A stretch of DNA of 64,000 bases from Pseudomonas wadenswilerensis. Its GTDB lineage: Bacteria; Pseudomonadota; Gammaproteobacteria; Pseudomonadales; Pseudomonadaceae. The notes under the pieces are model-generated. The model was given only the letters and a program-made list of their open reading frames with translations, made no database searches and had not been told where the DNA came from. The translations under genes were made by a program, and so were the position numbers. Positions 1 through 9,490 of this stretch are shown piece by piece. The stretch spans positions 250,501-314,500 of the forward strand of contig NZ_UIDD01000012.1 of NCBI RefSeq assembly GCF_900497695.1, given 5' to 3'. Each line of letters opens with the position of its first letter. Position 1 is the stretch's first letter.

Positions 1-87
1 GGCACCGGGGTGGCCGCTGTTGGCCTTTTGCACGGCATCCATGCTGAGGGCACGAATGGCGTTGGCACGCTCACGACGGCTGGGCAT
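1..87 (-). CDS. tktA: transketolase, N-terminal fragment (runs off the window)
   Basis: This is the first 29 codons of transketolase, the thiamine-diphosphate enzyme that moves two-carbon units in the pentose phosphate pathway. The peptide begins MPSRRERANAIRALSMDAV and continues into KANSGHPGA; the SGHPGA stretch is the conserved transketolase N-terminus. The start is the ATG read from position 87, with an AGGAG ribosome site at about 95-99 on the minus strand. The gene is cut by the window edge, not by mutation. It is divergent from the ArsR-methyltransferase gene, and tktA next to metK is the usual Pseudomonas order. The identification rests on a short peptide but is supported by that context. 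Confidence 0.9.
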   Translation of the reverse strand, partial: MPSRRERANAIRALSMDAVQKANSGHPGA

Positions 88-282
88 CGCTTATCTCCTG
101 GGTGTTGAATTAGTTACGAAACGAAAAAAGGCGGCCATTTTCGCCCAGGCACGTACCCGGGGGCAATGACGGATGGTCGATGCAGCATGATTTTCCTGTG
201 AATGAGAGAAGAATCAGGCGTTAACCCGGGCAAACAGCCGGATCGGTCGCACAGCCTGCGACGAATTGCCCCGCCTATCGCG

Positions 283-306
283 CAATATCAAAACTTTTTG
301 ATATTG
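283..306. promoter_or_regulatory. 11-bp-arm palindrome, candidate operator of the ArsR-methyltransferase regulator
   Basis: The arms CAATATCAAAA (283-293) and TTTTGATATTG (296-306) are perfect inverted repeats separated by CT. The site lies just upstream of a possible promoter (TTGCGA 310-315, 17-nt spacer, TAGACT 333-338) and about 40 bp before the start of the ArsR-type gene. ArsR proteins are dimers that bind such dyads, so autoregulation and control of metK is the natural inference. I saw no second copy elsewhere in the window. Confidence 0.55.
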
Positions 307-309
307 GCC

Positions 310-338
310 TTGCGACGTTATCGTTGCCTGACTAGACT
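310..338 (+). promoter_or_regulatory. putative sigma70 promoter of the ArsR-methyltransferase/metK operon
   Basis: TTGCGA (310-315) and TAGACT (333-338) are separated by 17 nt. Initiation would fall at about 345-347, on or next to the ATG at 347. There is no Shine-Dalgarno sequence before that ATG, so a leaderless or nearly leaderless transcript is possible. This is a prediction from sequence only. Confidence 0.35.
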
Positions 339-346
339 GCCGCTCC

Positions 347-1348
347 ATGAACCTACCCGTGCCGTCGATCCGCCAAGAGCAAAGCGATGCGCTGGCTGCC
401 CTGTGCAAAGCCGGCGGCGACCCGCTGCGCCTGAACGTATTGCGCGCACTGGCCAGCGATTCGTTCGGCGTGCTGGAACTGGCGCAGATCTTCGCCATTG
501 GCCAGTCGGGCATGAGCCACCACCTCAAGGTGCTGGCCCAGGCCGGATTGGTGGCGACCCGCCGCGAAGGCAATGCGATCTTCTACCGCCGCGCCCTGCC
601 CGACGGCCTCAGCCTCGGCGGCAAGCTGCATGCGGCATTGCTTGAGGAGGTCGACGGGCTGACCCTGGCCGATGATGTCCAGGCCCGTATCGCTCAGGTG
701 CAACAACGTCGGGCGGCCACCAGCCAGGACTTTTTCCTGCGAGTCGAAGAGAAGTTTCGCGCACAGCAGGACTTGATTGCCGGCTTGCCGCAGTACCGCG
801 AAAGCCTGTTGGCCTTGCTCGACAAACTCAGTTTTGAAGCCGGCGCCAATGCCCTTGAAGTGGGCCCCGGCGATGGCGAATTTCTTCCCGAGCTGGCCCG
901 GCGCTTTACCCGGGTCACCGCCCTGGACAACAGCCCGACCATGCTCGACCTGGCCCGCCGGGTCTGCGAGCGCGAAGGTCTGGCTAATGTGAACCTGCAG
1001 TTGGCCGATGCACTCAGTGCAACGGATGTGGAAGCCGACTGCGTAGTGCTGAACATGGTCCTGCACCATTTCAGCGCCCCGGCCGAAGCCCTGCGGCAGT
1101 TGGCCAACCGTGTGAAACCAGGCGGCAGCCTGTTGGTAACAGAGTTGTGCAGCCACGACCAGAGCTGGGCCAGAGAGGCCTGTGGCGATATCTGGCTGGG
1201 CTTCGAGCAGGACGACCTGGCCCGTTGGGCCAGCGCTGCGGGACTGGCTCCCGGGGACAGCCTCTATGTGGGCTTACGTAATGGTTTCCAGATTCAGGTC
1301 CGCCATTTTCAGCGACCGGCTGGCGACATCACCATCGGTAAATTTTAG
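347..1348 (+). CDS. ArsR-family regulator fused to a SAM-dependent methyltransferase domain
   Basis: The 333-residue protein has two parts. Residues about 10-90 are an ArsR-type winged helix, with recognition helix SGMSHHLKVLAQAGL at 54-68. Residues about 150-320 are a class I methyltransferase fold, with SAM motif I EVGPGDGEF at 171-179 and an acidic residue at D194. The metal-binding ELCVCDL motif of metal-sensing ArsR proteins is absent. The gene sits 12 nt upstream of metK, and metK's ribosome site overlaps its stop codon, so the two are probably cotranscribed. By analogy with SahR-type regulators of the methionine cycle, I infer that the methyltransferase domain senses SAM or SAH rather than acting as an enzyme. 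Ligand and targets are not shown by sequence. There is no clear ribosome site at this start. Confidence 0.85.
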   Translation: MNLPVPSIRQEQSDALAALCKAGGDPLRLNVLRALASDSFGVLELAQIFAIGQSGMSHHLKVLAQAGLVATRREGNAIFYRRALPDGLSLGGKLHAALLEEVDGLTLADDVQARIAQVQQRRAATSQDFFLRVEEKFRAQQDLIAGLPQYRESLLALLDKLSFEAGANALEVGPGDGEFLPELARRFTRVTALDNSPTMLDLARRVCEREGLANVNLQLADALSATDVEADCVVLNMVLHHFSAPAEALRQLANRVKPGGSLLVTELCSHDQSWAREACGDIWLGFEQDDLARWASAAGLAPGDSLYVGLRNGFQIQVRHFQRPAGDITIGKF

Positions 1349-1360
1349 GAACCCGTCGAG

Positions 1361-2551
<1,191 letters not shown>

Positions 2552-2570
2552 AAGCTGAAGTTGTAAAAAA

Positions 2571-2603
2571 AGCCCCAGCCGGTCACTCGGCTGGGGCTTT
2601 TTT
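2571..2603 (+). terminator. Rho-independent terminator after metK
   Basis: AGCCCCAGCCG (2571-2581) pairs with CGGCTGGGGCT (2588-2598) across a 6-nt loop, preceded by a run of A and followed by six T. The A-tract on the left means it could also act on transcripts coming from the other side. Confidence 0.93.
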
Positions 2604-2631
2604 GTAGGAGCGGGCTTGCCCCGCGATGAAG
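2604..2631. repeat. single REP-type palindrome
   Basis: GTAGGAGCGGGCTTGCCCCGC followed by GATGAAG is one unit of the REP family that recurs at many 3' gaps in this window. It lies directly after the metK terminator. Confidence 0.7.
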
Positions 2632-2718
2632 TACGCAACATGACCTGACAGTTGAGGACTGCTAACGCCACCAAACTTTTCTAGGCTATGCATTCCATCA
2701 CGAGCAAGGATGCTCGCC

Positions 2719-4398
2719 ATGCTGCACAAGTCCCTGTTGTCCCTTCTGCTCTTCTTTTGGCTGCTCCCGGCACACGCGCAGACCTGCCCCGCCTGGACGC
2801 CCGTTCAGGCCCGGGCAGAAGTCCGCCAGCTCCAGCAAACCCTTGCCGACTGGGACGACCACTATCATCGCCAGGGGGTCTCGCTGGTCGCTGACGAACT
2901 TTATGACCAGAGCCGTACCCGCCTGACGCATCTGCAAAGCTGCTTCCCCTCGCCGACAAAGTCGCAGGGCAACCCGCTGAAAAACGCCGTCGGCCCTCTG
3001 CGCCACCCGATTCCCCATACCGGCCTGGGCAAGCTGGCCGACGATGCCGCAGTCAAAGCCTGGCTGCATGACAAGCAAGACCTGTGGATTCAACCCAAGG
3101 TCGACGGCGTGGCCGCCACCCTGGTCTATCGCGGCGGCAAGCTGGTGCAACTGATCAGCCGTGGCGATGGCGTCCATGGCCATGACTGGAGCCGGCACAT
3201 ACCGGCTCTGGGCACACTCAACCAGCAGCTACCCGAGCCCCTCGACCTGGTGCTCCAGGGCGAACTGTTCTGGCGCCTGGACGGCCACGTGCAAGCCAAC
3301 GCCGGCAGCCTCAACGCCCGCGGCAATGTCGCCGGCCTGCTCGCGCGCAAACGCATCAGTGCCGAACAGGGCGCTGTGGTCGGATTGTTTGTCTGGGCCT
3401 GGCCGCTGGGGCCGGCCGACCAGCGCGAGCGGCTCAAGGGCTTGAGTGCATTGGGCTTCGAATACAGCGAGCGGTACAGCGAACCCTTGAGCACCTTTGC
3501 CGATGCAGCCAGATGGCGTGAGCATTGGTACCGCAGCCCACTACCCTTCGCCAGCGACGGCGTTGTGCTGCGTCAGGGCAAGCGCCCGGACGGCACCCGC
3601 TGGCAAGCACGCGACCCATACTGGATAACGGCCTGGAAGTACCCCTTTGCCCAGGCCCTGGCCGAAGTCCGTGGCGTGCAGTTCACTATCGGTCGCACCG
3701 GGCGCATCACCCCGGTGCTGCAAATCGAGCCGGTGCAACTGGATGACCGGCAGATCCGCCAGGTCAGCCTCGGTTCCTTTCAGCGCTGGCAGCAGCTGGA
3801 CATCCGCCCCGGCGACCAGGTTGCCATCAGCCTGGCCGGGCTGACCATCCCGCGCCTGGATGAGGTAGTACTGCGCAGTGTTCAGCGCATGGACCTCGCG
3901 GTTCCGGACCCTGCCCGGTACCACCCGCTCAGTTGCTGGCAACCTAGCGATGGCTGCCGCCGCCAGTTCATCGCCCGCCTCAACTGGCTCAGCGGCAAGC
4001 AAGGCCTGAACATGCCGCGACTGGGACCGGGCACCTGGGAAAAACTGATCGACAGTGGTCATGTGCGAGGCCTGGGCGACTGGCTGGACCTGCAGGACGA
4101 AGACTTGCAGTCGGTACCTGGACTTGGCGAAAGCAGCCGCCAGCACTTGCTGCATGCCTTCGACCAGGCCCGCCAGCAACCCTTTGCGCGCTGGCTCAGC
4201 GCTTTGGGCGTACCGGCCGCAATCCCGTTAAAGCCAACGCTCACCTGGGCAGATCTGCTCCAGCGCGATGCCGAGCAGTGGTTGGCAGAACCAGGCATAG
4301 GCCCGGGTCGCAGTGCGCAGCTATTGGCTTTTTTCCGCTCCCCGGAGGTGCAAATAGTGGCCGAACAATTGCGCAGACACACAATCGAGGGTTTCTAA
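2719..4398 (+). CDS. ligB: NAD+-dependent DNA ligase LigB
   Basis: LigB seals nicks in DNA using NAD+. The nucleotidyl-transferase motif KVDG is present, with the adenylated lysine at residue 127. OB-fold and helix-hairpin-helix regions follow (for example a GLGDWLDL...VPGLGESS stretch late in the protein). At 559 residues it matches the E. coli LigB size; LigA is longer, with a BRCT domain that is missing here. The N-terminus is hydrophobic and signal-like (LLSLLLFFWLLPAHAQ), a known oddity of LigB. I chose the ATG at 2719 because the AAGGA site sits well before it; the ATG at 2710 would sit directly on that site. LigB is a non-essential second ligase in bacteria that also carry LigA. Confidence 0.92.
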   Translation: MLHKSLLSLLLFFWLLPAHAQTCPAWTPVQARAEVRQLQQTLADWDDHYHRQGVSLVADELYDQSRTRLTHLQSCFPSPTKSQGNPLKNAVGPLRHPIPHTGLGKLADDAAVKAWLHDKQDLWIQPKVDGVAATLVYRGGKLVQLISRGDGVHGHDWSRHIPALGTLNQQLPEPLDLVLQGELFWRLDGHVQANAGSLNARGNVAGLLARKRISAEQGAVVGLFVWAWPLGPADQRERLKGLSALGFEYSERYSEPLSTFADAARWREHWYRSPLPFASDGVVLRQGKRPDGTRWQARDPYWITAWKYPFAQALAEVRGVQFTIGRTGRITPVLQIEPVQLDDRQIRQVSLGSFQRWQQLDIRPGDQVAISLAGLTIPRLDEVVLRSVQRMDLAVPDPARYHPLSCWQPSDGCRRQFIARLNWLSGKQGLNMPRLGPGTWEKLIDSGHVRGLGDWLDLQDEDLQSVPGLGESSRQHLLHAFDQARQQPFARWLSALGVPAAIPLKPTLTWADLLQRDAEQWLAEPGIGPGRSAQLLAFFRSPEVQIVAEQLRRHTIEGF

Positions 4399-4457
4399 TT
4401 TTCCCGGATCAAGGCAGCATCAAGGATTCTGCCAAGCCCGCGACAACGGAGCCCCCA

Positions 4458-4853
4458 ATGAAACTGCTTTCCCCGCTTGCCCTGTTCACCGCCTGTTCAC
4501 TCCTGGCCACGCCCCTGCTGGCTGCCGAACAACAGCCAGGCCTGACCGGTTGCGCAGCCAAGAAGCAAGCCATCAGCGAGCAGATCGAACAGGCTCGCGC
4601 CCATGGCAACAGCGATCAGCAAGCCGGTCTGGAAAAGGCGCTGAGCGAAGTGAATGAGCACTGCACCGACGCCGGCCTGCGCAAGGAGCGCGAGCAGAAA
4701 GTCCTCGACGCCCGCCACGAAGTGAACCAGCGTACCAAGGACCTGGACAAGGCCATGAAGAAAGGCGATGCCGAGAAGATCAACAAGCGCAAGGACAAGC
4801 TGGCCGAGTCCAAGCAGGAGCTGCAGCACGCCCTGGATGAGTTGGAGAAGTAA
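4458..4853 (+). CDS. small periplasmic DUF1090 protein (YqjC-like)
   Basis: The 131-residue protein has a signal peptide (residues 1 to about 23, ending LLAAEQ) and a mature part that is almost entirely charged alpha-helix, probably coiled coil, with two cysteines (the C of TGCAAK and the C of NEHCTD) spaced for a possible disulfide. This is the DUF1090 family, whose function is unknown. The ATG at 4458 has GGAG at 4448-4451. It follows ligB after a 59-nt gap and is followed by a REP pair, with the cytochrome gene pointing at it from the other strand. I infer only that it is exported. Confidence 0.8.
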   Translation: MKLLSPLALFTACSLLATPLLAAEQQPGLTGCAAKKQAISEQIEQARAHGNSDQQAGLEKALSEVNEHCTDAGLRKEREQKVLDARHEVNQRTKDLDKAMKKGDAEKINKRKDKLAESKQELQHALDELEK

Positions 4854-4870
4854 CAGCAGGCGGGAACATT

Positions 4871-4964
4871 GGGGCTGCTACGCAGCCCATCGTCGGCAAA
4901 GCCAACTCCCACAATGTGACTTGCCGTGCACCCTGTGGGAGCTGGCGTTGCCAGCGATGGGGCG
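4871..4964. repeat. inverted REP pair between convergent genes
   Basis: Two diverged, oppositely oriented copies (left arm ...CATCGTCGGCAAAGCCAACTC, right arm GTGGGAGCTGGCGTTGCCAG) form a long imperfect palindrome between the DUF1090 gene and the cytochrome gene. It may stabilise mRNA ends or act as a terminator for both. Confidence 0.75.
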
Positions 4965-4983
4965 CCCCGCGCCCCTTGATCAC

Positions 4984-5430
4984 TCAGTGATTTCGAAACT
5001 CGGTATGACAGGCTTTGCACGCCGCCTCGACCTTGTTCATCGGCTCGGTCAGCTGCGCGGCCTTGAGCGGCTGGGCACGGGTCACCGCCACCAGTTCGGC
5101 GGTGGTGGCTTCCATCTGCCGTGCCAGGTCCTGGAAGCGCGCCTGCTTCTCCCAGACATCGGTGCGGGCGCTGGTATCATCCTCTTCGCGAACCTGCGGG
5201 AAGTGCTTCCACGGTTCACGGGACAGGTTATCGAGCTTGACCGCGCCATCGGCGAACTTCTGCCCGTCGAACGCCAGGCGCCCGCGCAGCATGCCGCCCA
5301 GGTCTTCGCTGGTCTTGAGCATCTGTTTGAAGATCGTCTTGCGCTGGCCCAATGGCGAGTTGGGATCGACCCCGCCACAGGCACTCAGGGTCAAACACGC
5401 CAGCAGTACCACAGAAAGTCGCTTGAGCAT
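4984..5430 (-). CDS. cytochrome c'-like lipoprotein
   Basis: The protein is 148 residues when read from the ATG at 5430; a GTG three codons earlier is possible. It starts with a lipoprotein signal ending in the lipobox LSAC (cysteine 18), so it should be anchored to a membrane facing the periplasm. A single haem-attachment motif CKACH lies near the C-terminus (about residues 138-142), followed by a short tail, the layout of cytochrome c' / c556 four-helix proteins. The N-terminal methionine or other distal ligand cannot be fixed from sequence. It stands alone between a DUF1090 gene and mltA, so there is no clue to its redox partner. Gas binding or electron storage are roles known for the family, not shown here. 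Confidence 0.78.
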   Translation of the reverse strand: MLKRLSVVLLACLTLSACGGVDPNSPLGQRKTIFKQMLKTSEDLGGMLRGRLAFDGQKFADGAVKLDNLSREPWKHFPQVREEDDTSARTDVWEKQARFQDLARQMEATTAELVAVTRAQPLKAAQLTEPMNKVEAACKACHTEFRNH

Positions 5431-5560
5431 CTTGATCACTTCGGCTCACGGAAAAAGGCGGCCAGTATCCTCGCCTCACCGGCAAAGACCAATACCCTTA
5501 TTAAAACTACGGTTTGCAAAATACGCTGGAAGCCCCGCAAACCGCCGAGGAACCTCGTTG

Positions 5561-6712
5561 ATGAAACTTCCTTTGCGCCACCTTGGCTGGACCCTGTCAG
5601 TGCTGGCCCTGCTGGCCGGCTGCAACGGCAGCGCGCCGGAAAAACCAAAGCCACACCCGCTGGCCACCTATGTCGGCGCTACCTGGAAAGACCTGCCACA
5701 GGTCAGCGATAGCGACCTGGTAGCCGGCTTCGAATCCTGGCGCAGTGCCTGCGAGCGACTCAAGCGCGATGCAGTCTGGGCCAACACCTGCACGGCAGCG
5801 GCAGCCGTTCCTTCAAGCCCGGCTGAAGTACGCAGTTTTCTCCAGGCGCAGCTGGACGTCTACAGCATGCGTTCGGCCGAAAACAACGCCAATGGCCTGA
5901 TCACTGGCTACTACGAGCCGGTCTACCCCGGCAGCCTGGCCCAGACCGACAGCGCCAATGTGCCCATCTATGGCGTACCGGACGACATGATCGTTGTAGC
6001 CCTGGACAGCGTCTATCCCGAGCTCAAGGGCAAGCGCCTGCGCGGCCGCCTTGAAGGCCGGGTGCTCAAACCCTATGACACCGCAGAAACCATCAATGCC
6101 CAGGGCGCCAAGGCACCGGTGCTGGCCTGGTTGACCGACCCGATGGACCTGCAGTTCCTGCAGATCCAGGGTTCGGGCCGCATTCAACTGGAAGACGGCC
6201 GCCAGCTGCGCATCGGTTACGCCGACCAGAACGGCCACCCCTATCGCCCGATCGGCCGCTGGCTGGTGGAACAGGGGCAGTTGAAAAAAGAAGAAGTGAC
6301 CATGGGCAGCATCCATGCCTGGGCACAGAGCAACCCTACGCGGGTACCGGAGCTGTTGGCGAGCAATCCCAGCTACGTATTCTTCAGCACTCGCCCGGAC
6401 AGCAACGAAGGCCCACGAGGCTCGCTCAACGTGCCGCTGACCGCAGGTTACAGTGTAGCCATCGATCGCAAGGTGATTCCGCTGGGGAGTCTGCTGTGGC
6501 TGTCCACCACCCGCCCTGACGGGGCCCCGGTAGTGCGCCCGGTCGCCGCCCAGGACACCGGCGGGGCGATCACCGGAGAGGTGCGCGCCGATCTGTTCTG
6601 GGGCACCGGCAGTGAAGCTGGCAAGCTGGCCGGTGACATGAAGCAGCAGGGTCAAATTTGGCTGTTGTGGCCCAAGGGCACAGCCCTGCCGGCCGTGCCC
6701 CAGGTGCCATGA
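5561..6712 (+). CDS. mltA: membrane-bound lytic murein transglycosylase A
   Basis: MltA cleaves the glycan strands of peptidoglycan to 1,6-anhydromuropeptides at the outer membrane. The 383-residue protein begins with a lipoprotein signal (LLAGC). It has the MltA-specific GYYEPVYPGSL segment near residues 110-120 and a C-terminal 3D domain (AAQDTGGAI), where the conserved aspartates that give the domain its name lie. I chose the ATG at 5561 because it has AGGA about 10 nt upstream and opens directly into the signal peptide; the frame stays open well upstream without a plausible start. It ends only 6 nt from the convergent MAPEG gene, leaving no room for a terminator. Confidence 0.93.
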   Translation: MKLPLRHLGWTLSVLALLAGCNGSAPEKPKPHPLATYVGATWKDLPQVSDSDLVAGFESWRSACERLKRDAVWANTCTAAAAVPSSPAEVRSFLQAQLDVYSMRSAENNANGLITGYYEPVYPGSLAQTDSANVPIYGVPDDMIVVALDSVYPELKGKRLRGRLEGRVLKPYDTAETINAQGAKAPVLAWLTDPMDLQFLQIQGSGRIQLEDGRQLRIGYADQNGHPYRPIGRWLVEQGQLKKEEVTMGSIHAWAQSNPTRVPELLASNPSYVFFSTRPDSNEGPRGSLNVPLTAGYSVAIDRKVIPLGSLLWLSTTRPDGAPVVRPVAAQDTGGAITGEVRADLFWGTGSEAGKLAGDMKQQGQIWLLWPKGTALPAVPQVP

Positions 6713-6718
6713 TACGGT

Positions 6719-7105
6719 TCAGATCGAGACGAAGAAGAACGACGCGATCAGGCCCAGGCCAACGAACCACACCAGCGAACGCAGGGCGGCCCAGTCGGCC
6801 AGGTAGCAGATGATGTAGAGCAGGCGGCTGGTGATGTAGAGCACCGCCAGCACGTCCTGGGTCACCTGCTCGGCATTGCCGACGATGTCGGCGATGATCA
6901 CTGCTGCGGCGAACGCCGGGAAAGCTTCGAAACTGTTCAATTGCGCCGCGTGGGCCCGACGCGGAAAGCCTTCGAGCTTGTCGAGGAAAGCCCGCGGGTC
7001 GTGGTTCTGGCGCAGGTTGAAGCGCCCGCTGCCAACCTTGGCGATGCTGGTACACACAATGGGCAGGAACAACGCAATCAGTACACACCAGAAGGCAACG
7101 GTCAT
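6719..7105 (-). CDS. MAPEG-family membrane protein
   Basis: This 128-residue protein has about four membrane helices and belongs to the MAPEG family (membrane-associated proteins in eicosanoid and glutathione metabolism). The family-type N-x-R-A region appears as NHDPRAFLDKLEG followed by RRAHAAQLNSFE, and a hydrophobic C-terminus follows. Bacterial members are mostly uncharacterised; some bind glutathione. It lies 25 nt downstream of the EamA permease gene on the same strand and is probably cotranscribed with it. Confidence 0.8.
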   Translation of the reverse strand: MTVAFWCVLIALFLPIVCTSIAKVGSGRFNLRQNHDPRAFLDKLEGFPRRAHAAQLNSFEAFPAFAAAVIIADIVGNAEQVTQDVLAVLYITSRLLYIICYLADWAALRSLVWFVGLGLIASFFFVSI

Positions 7106-7130
7106 GGCCAGGTCCTTGTCAGTAGAATTA

Positions 7131-7964
7131 TCAGAGTTTCATGATCAGCATGCCGATCAGCACCAGCGCACAGGCTAAGAGCCTCGGCCCGCCAAAAGGT
7201 TCTTTGAGGTAGCGCATGCCGAACAGCACTACCAGGATTACGCTGACCTCGCGCAGCGCCGCGGCCTCGGCCACCGAGCCCAACTGCATGGCCCAGAGCA
7301 CCAGGGCGTAGCTGAACAACACGCAAAAACCCACCGCCAGCCCCAACCGCCACTGCAGACGCCAGAACAGCATGAACGGCGCGCGTCGGGCCACCCCTGC
7401 CAGCAGCGGAAACGGCCAGGCACTGACCAGGGTCAGCCATACAAGATAGTCCAGCGGCTGCGACCACAGGCGGATTGCCTGACCGTCGAGCCAGGTGTAG
7501 CAACCGATGCACAGGCCAATCAGTGCCACCACCGGCAGCATCGACCAGGGCAATCGGTCACCGCCGCCGCCCTGCCAGAGCAGACACACCATGCCACAGG
7601 GGATCAGCAGGATGCCGATAATCTGCTGGCTGCTCAGGGATTCGCCGGCAAACGTCAGGGTCAGCGCCAGCACCACCAGCGGCGACAAGCCGCGCATCAG
7701 CGGGTAGACCAGCCCCAGGTCGCCGACCCGATAGGCTTGAATCAGCAGAAAACGATAGAAGAGTTCAAACAGCGCCGACGCCAGCATCCACGGCCAGACT
7801 TCATCCGGCGGCACCTGGACGAACGCCACCATGGCAACGGCAAACACCAGCGCCACCACGTCCATGCTGGCAATCACCAGCAGGCGTTCGCCGCTGAATT
7901 TGATCAGGGTGTTCCAGGTCGCGTGCAGCAGCGCGGCGACCAGTACCAGTGAAGTGGCGAGCAC
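7131..7964 (-). CDS. EamA/DMT-family permease
   Basis: The 277-residue protein is strongly hydrophobic with about ten predicted membrane helices in two similar halves, as in EamA (drug/metabolite transporter) proteins; the end of each half carries the typical small-residue helices. The start is GTG (7964), preceded by AAGGA about 7 nt upstream. The substrate cannot be read from sequence; relatives export amino acids, metabolites or drugs. It is the first gene of a probable two-gene operon with the MAPEG protein. Confidence 0.82.
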   Translation of the reverse strand: MLATSLVLVAALLHATWNTLIKFSGERLLVIASMDVVALVFAVAMVAFVQVPPDEVWPWMLASALFELFYRFLLIQAYRVGDLGLVYPLMRGLSPLVVLALTLTFAGESLSSQQIIGILLIPCGMVCLLWQGGGGDRLPWSMLPVVALIGLCIGCYTWLDGQAIRLWSQPLDYLVWLTLVSAWPFPLLAGVARRAPFMLFWRLQWRLGLAVGFCVLFSYALVLWAMQLGSVAEAAALREVSVILVVLFGMRYLKEPFGGPRLLACALVLIGMLIMKL

Positions 7965-8164
7965 GCAAAGGTCCTTGGCAAGACAGGAGAGGTCATCAAT
8001 GGCCAGCCGCTATATAACCACTTCGGCGCCGGGTGCTGGAAACGAAATCGGCTGAACGCGGTCAACGCATCCAGTCAAAAGTGTGTCCCGAAGCCCTCGG
8101 CAGGTCATCAAAGAAATGCCCGAGGTTATCGGGTGTCGACTTGGAAGCCACTACAGGACCTAGG

Positions 8165-9400
8165 ATGCTTGAGCTCGTTGCTGCGTTTATCTGTTTGACC
8201 ACCCTCCTCACCTATGTAAATTACCGCTTTATCGGCCTGCCCCCGACCATCGGCGTGATGGTGACCGCATTGCTGTTCTCGCTGCTGCTGCAAGGCCTGA
8301 GCGTGATCGGTTACCCCGGCCTGGAAGAACGCGTGCAGGGCCTGATGAACCAGATCGATTTCAACGATCTGCTGATGCACTGGATGCTGTCGTTCCTGCT
8401 GTTCGCTGGCGCCTTGCATGTAAACCTTGCCGACCTGCGCAGCTATCGCTGGCCGATTGGCCTGCTGGCGACCGTCGGCGTGTTGATCGCCACTGTGGTC
8501 ATCGGTTTTCTCGCCCACTGGATTTTCGCCCTGTTCGGCTGGCACGTGAGCCTGCTCTACTGCCTGCTGTTCGGTGCCCTGATCTCGCCGACCGACCCGA
8601 TTGCGGTACTCGGCGCGCTACGTACTGCCAATGCTTCCAAGCCACTGAAGACCACCATCGTCGGTGAGTCGCTGTTCAACGACGGTACCGCCGTTGTGGT
8701 GTTCACCGTGCTGCTGGGCATCGCCCAACTCGGCGAAACACCAACGGTGGCTGACACCGCGATCCTGTTCGCCCGCGAAGCCATTGGCGGCATCGTGTTC
8801 GGCGGCCTGGTGGGCTACATCACCTACCGCATGATCAAGAGCATCGAGCAGTACCAGGTCGAGGTCATGCTGACCCTGGCACTGGTCATCGGCGGTTCGG
8901 CCATGGCCTACGAGCTGCACGTTTCGGCGCCGATCGCCATGGTGGTCGCCGGCCTGATCATCGGCAACCTTGGCCGCAACCTGGCAATGAACGACATGAC
9001 CCGTCGTTACATGGACGGTTTCTGGGAACTGATCGACGACATGCTCAACGCCCTGCTGTTCGCCCTGATCGGCCTGGAGCTGCTACTGCTGCCGTTCTCG
9101 TGGATGCACCTGGCGGCCGCCGGCGTGCTGGCGGTGGCGATCCTGTTGTCGCGCCTGCTGACCGTGGCCCCGGCCATCGTCATGCTGCGCCGCTGGCGCC
9201 CGGTGCCGCGTGGCACCGTGCGGGTCCTGACCTGGGGTGGCTTGCGCGGTGGCGTGTCGGTGGCCCTGGCCCTGTCGCTGCCAACCGGTACCGAGCGCGA
9301 CCTGTTGCTGAGCATTACCTACATCGTGGTGCTGTCGTCGATCCTGTTGCAGGGCCTGACGATCGGGCGGGTGGTGCGTGGGGTTACCGAGCAGCCTTGA
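8165..9400 (+). CDS. CPA1-family Na+/H+ (cation/proton) antiporter
   Basis: The 411-residue inner-membrane protein has about twelve membrane helices. The ion-binding helix motif SPTDPIAVLGAL and the following GESLFNDGTAVVVF segment are diagnostic for NhaP/NHE-type antiporters (CPA1), which exchange Na+ or K+ for protons. I chose the ATG at 8165 rather than the far upstream start in the same frame, because the upstream 44 residues are not antiporter-like and the helices begin directly after this ATG. It is monocistronic, convergent with the thioesterase gene and separated from it by a REP pair. Confidence 0.88.
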   Translation: MLELVAAFICLTTLLTYVNYRFIGLPPTIGVMVTALLFSLLLQGLSVIGYPGLEERVQGLMNQIDFNDLLMHWMLSFLLFAGALHVNLADLRSYRWPIGLLATVGVLIATVVIGFLAHWIFALFGWHVSLLYCLLFGALISPTDPIAVLGALRTANASKPLKTTIVGESLFNDGTAVVVFTVLLGIAQLGETPTVADTAILFAREAIGGIVFGGLVGYITYRMIKSIEQYQVEVMLTLALVIGGSAMAYELHVSAPIAMVVAGLIIGNLGRNLAMNDMTRRYMDGFWELIDDMLNALLFALIGLELLLLPFSWMHLAAAGVLAVAILLSRLLTVAPAIVMLRRWRPVPRGTVRVLTWGGLRGGVSVALALSLPTGTERDLLLSITYIVVLSSILLQGLTIGRVVRGVTEQP

Positions 9401-9402
9401 GG

Positions 9403-9484
9403 CCGCTATCGCTGGCAAGCCAGCTCCCACATATCCTGGCCCTTGTGGGAGCGGCGGTGCGGCGACCCGACTTGACCCGCGATG
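9403..9484. repeat. inverted REP-type pair between convergent genes
   Basis: TATCGCTGGCAAGCCAGCTC and a second, more diverged unit (TTGTGGGAGCGGCGGTGCGGCG, continuing into CCCGCGATG) lie between the antiporter and thioesterase stop codons. The second unit is of a different REP subtype from most others here. Confidence 0.7.
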
Positions 9485-9490
9485 CTGTTG

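Noticed and set aside
8033..8164. 44 additional N-terminal residues of the antiporter
   Set aside because: The residues are not similar to the family and precede the first membrane helix; the ATG at 8165 fits better.
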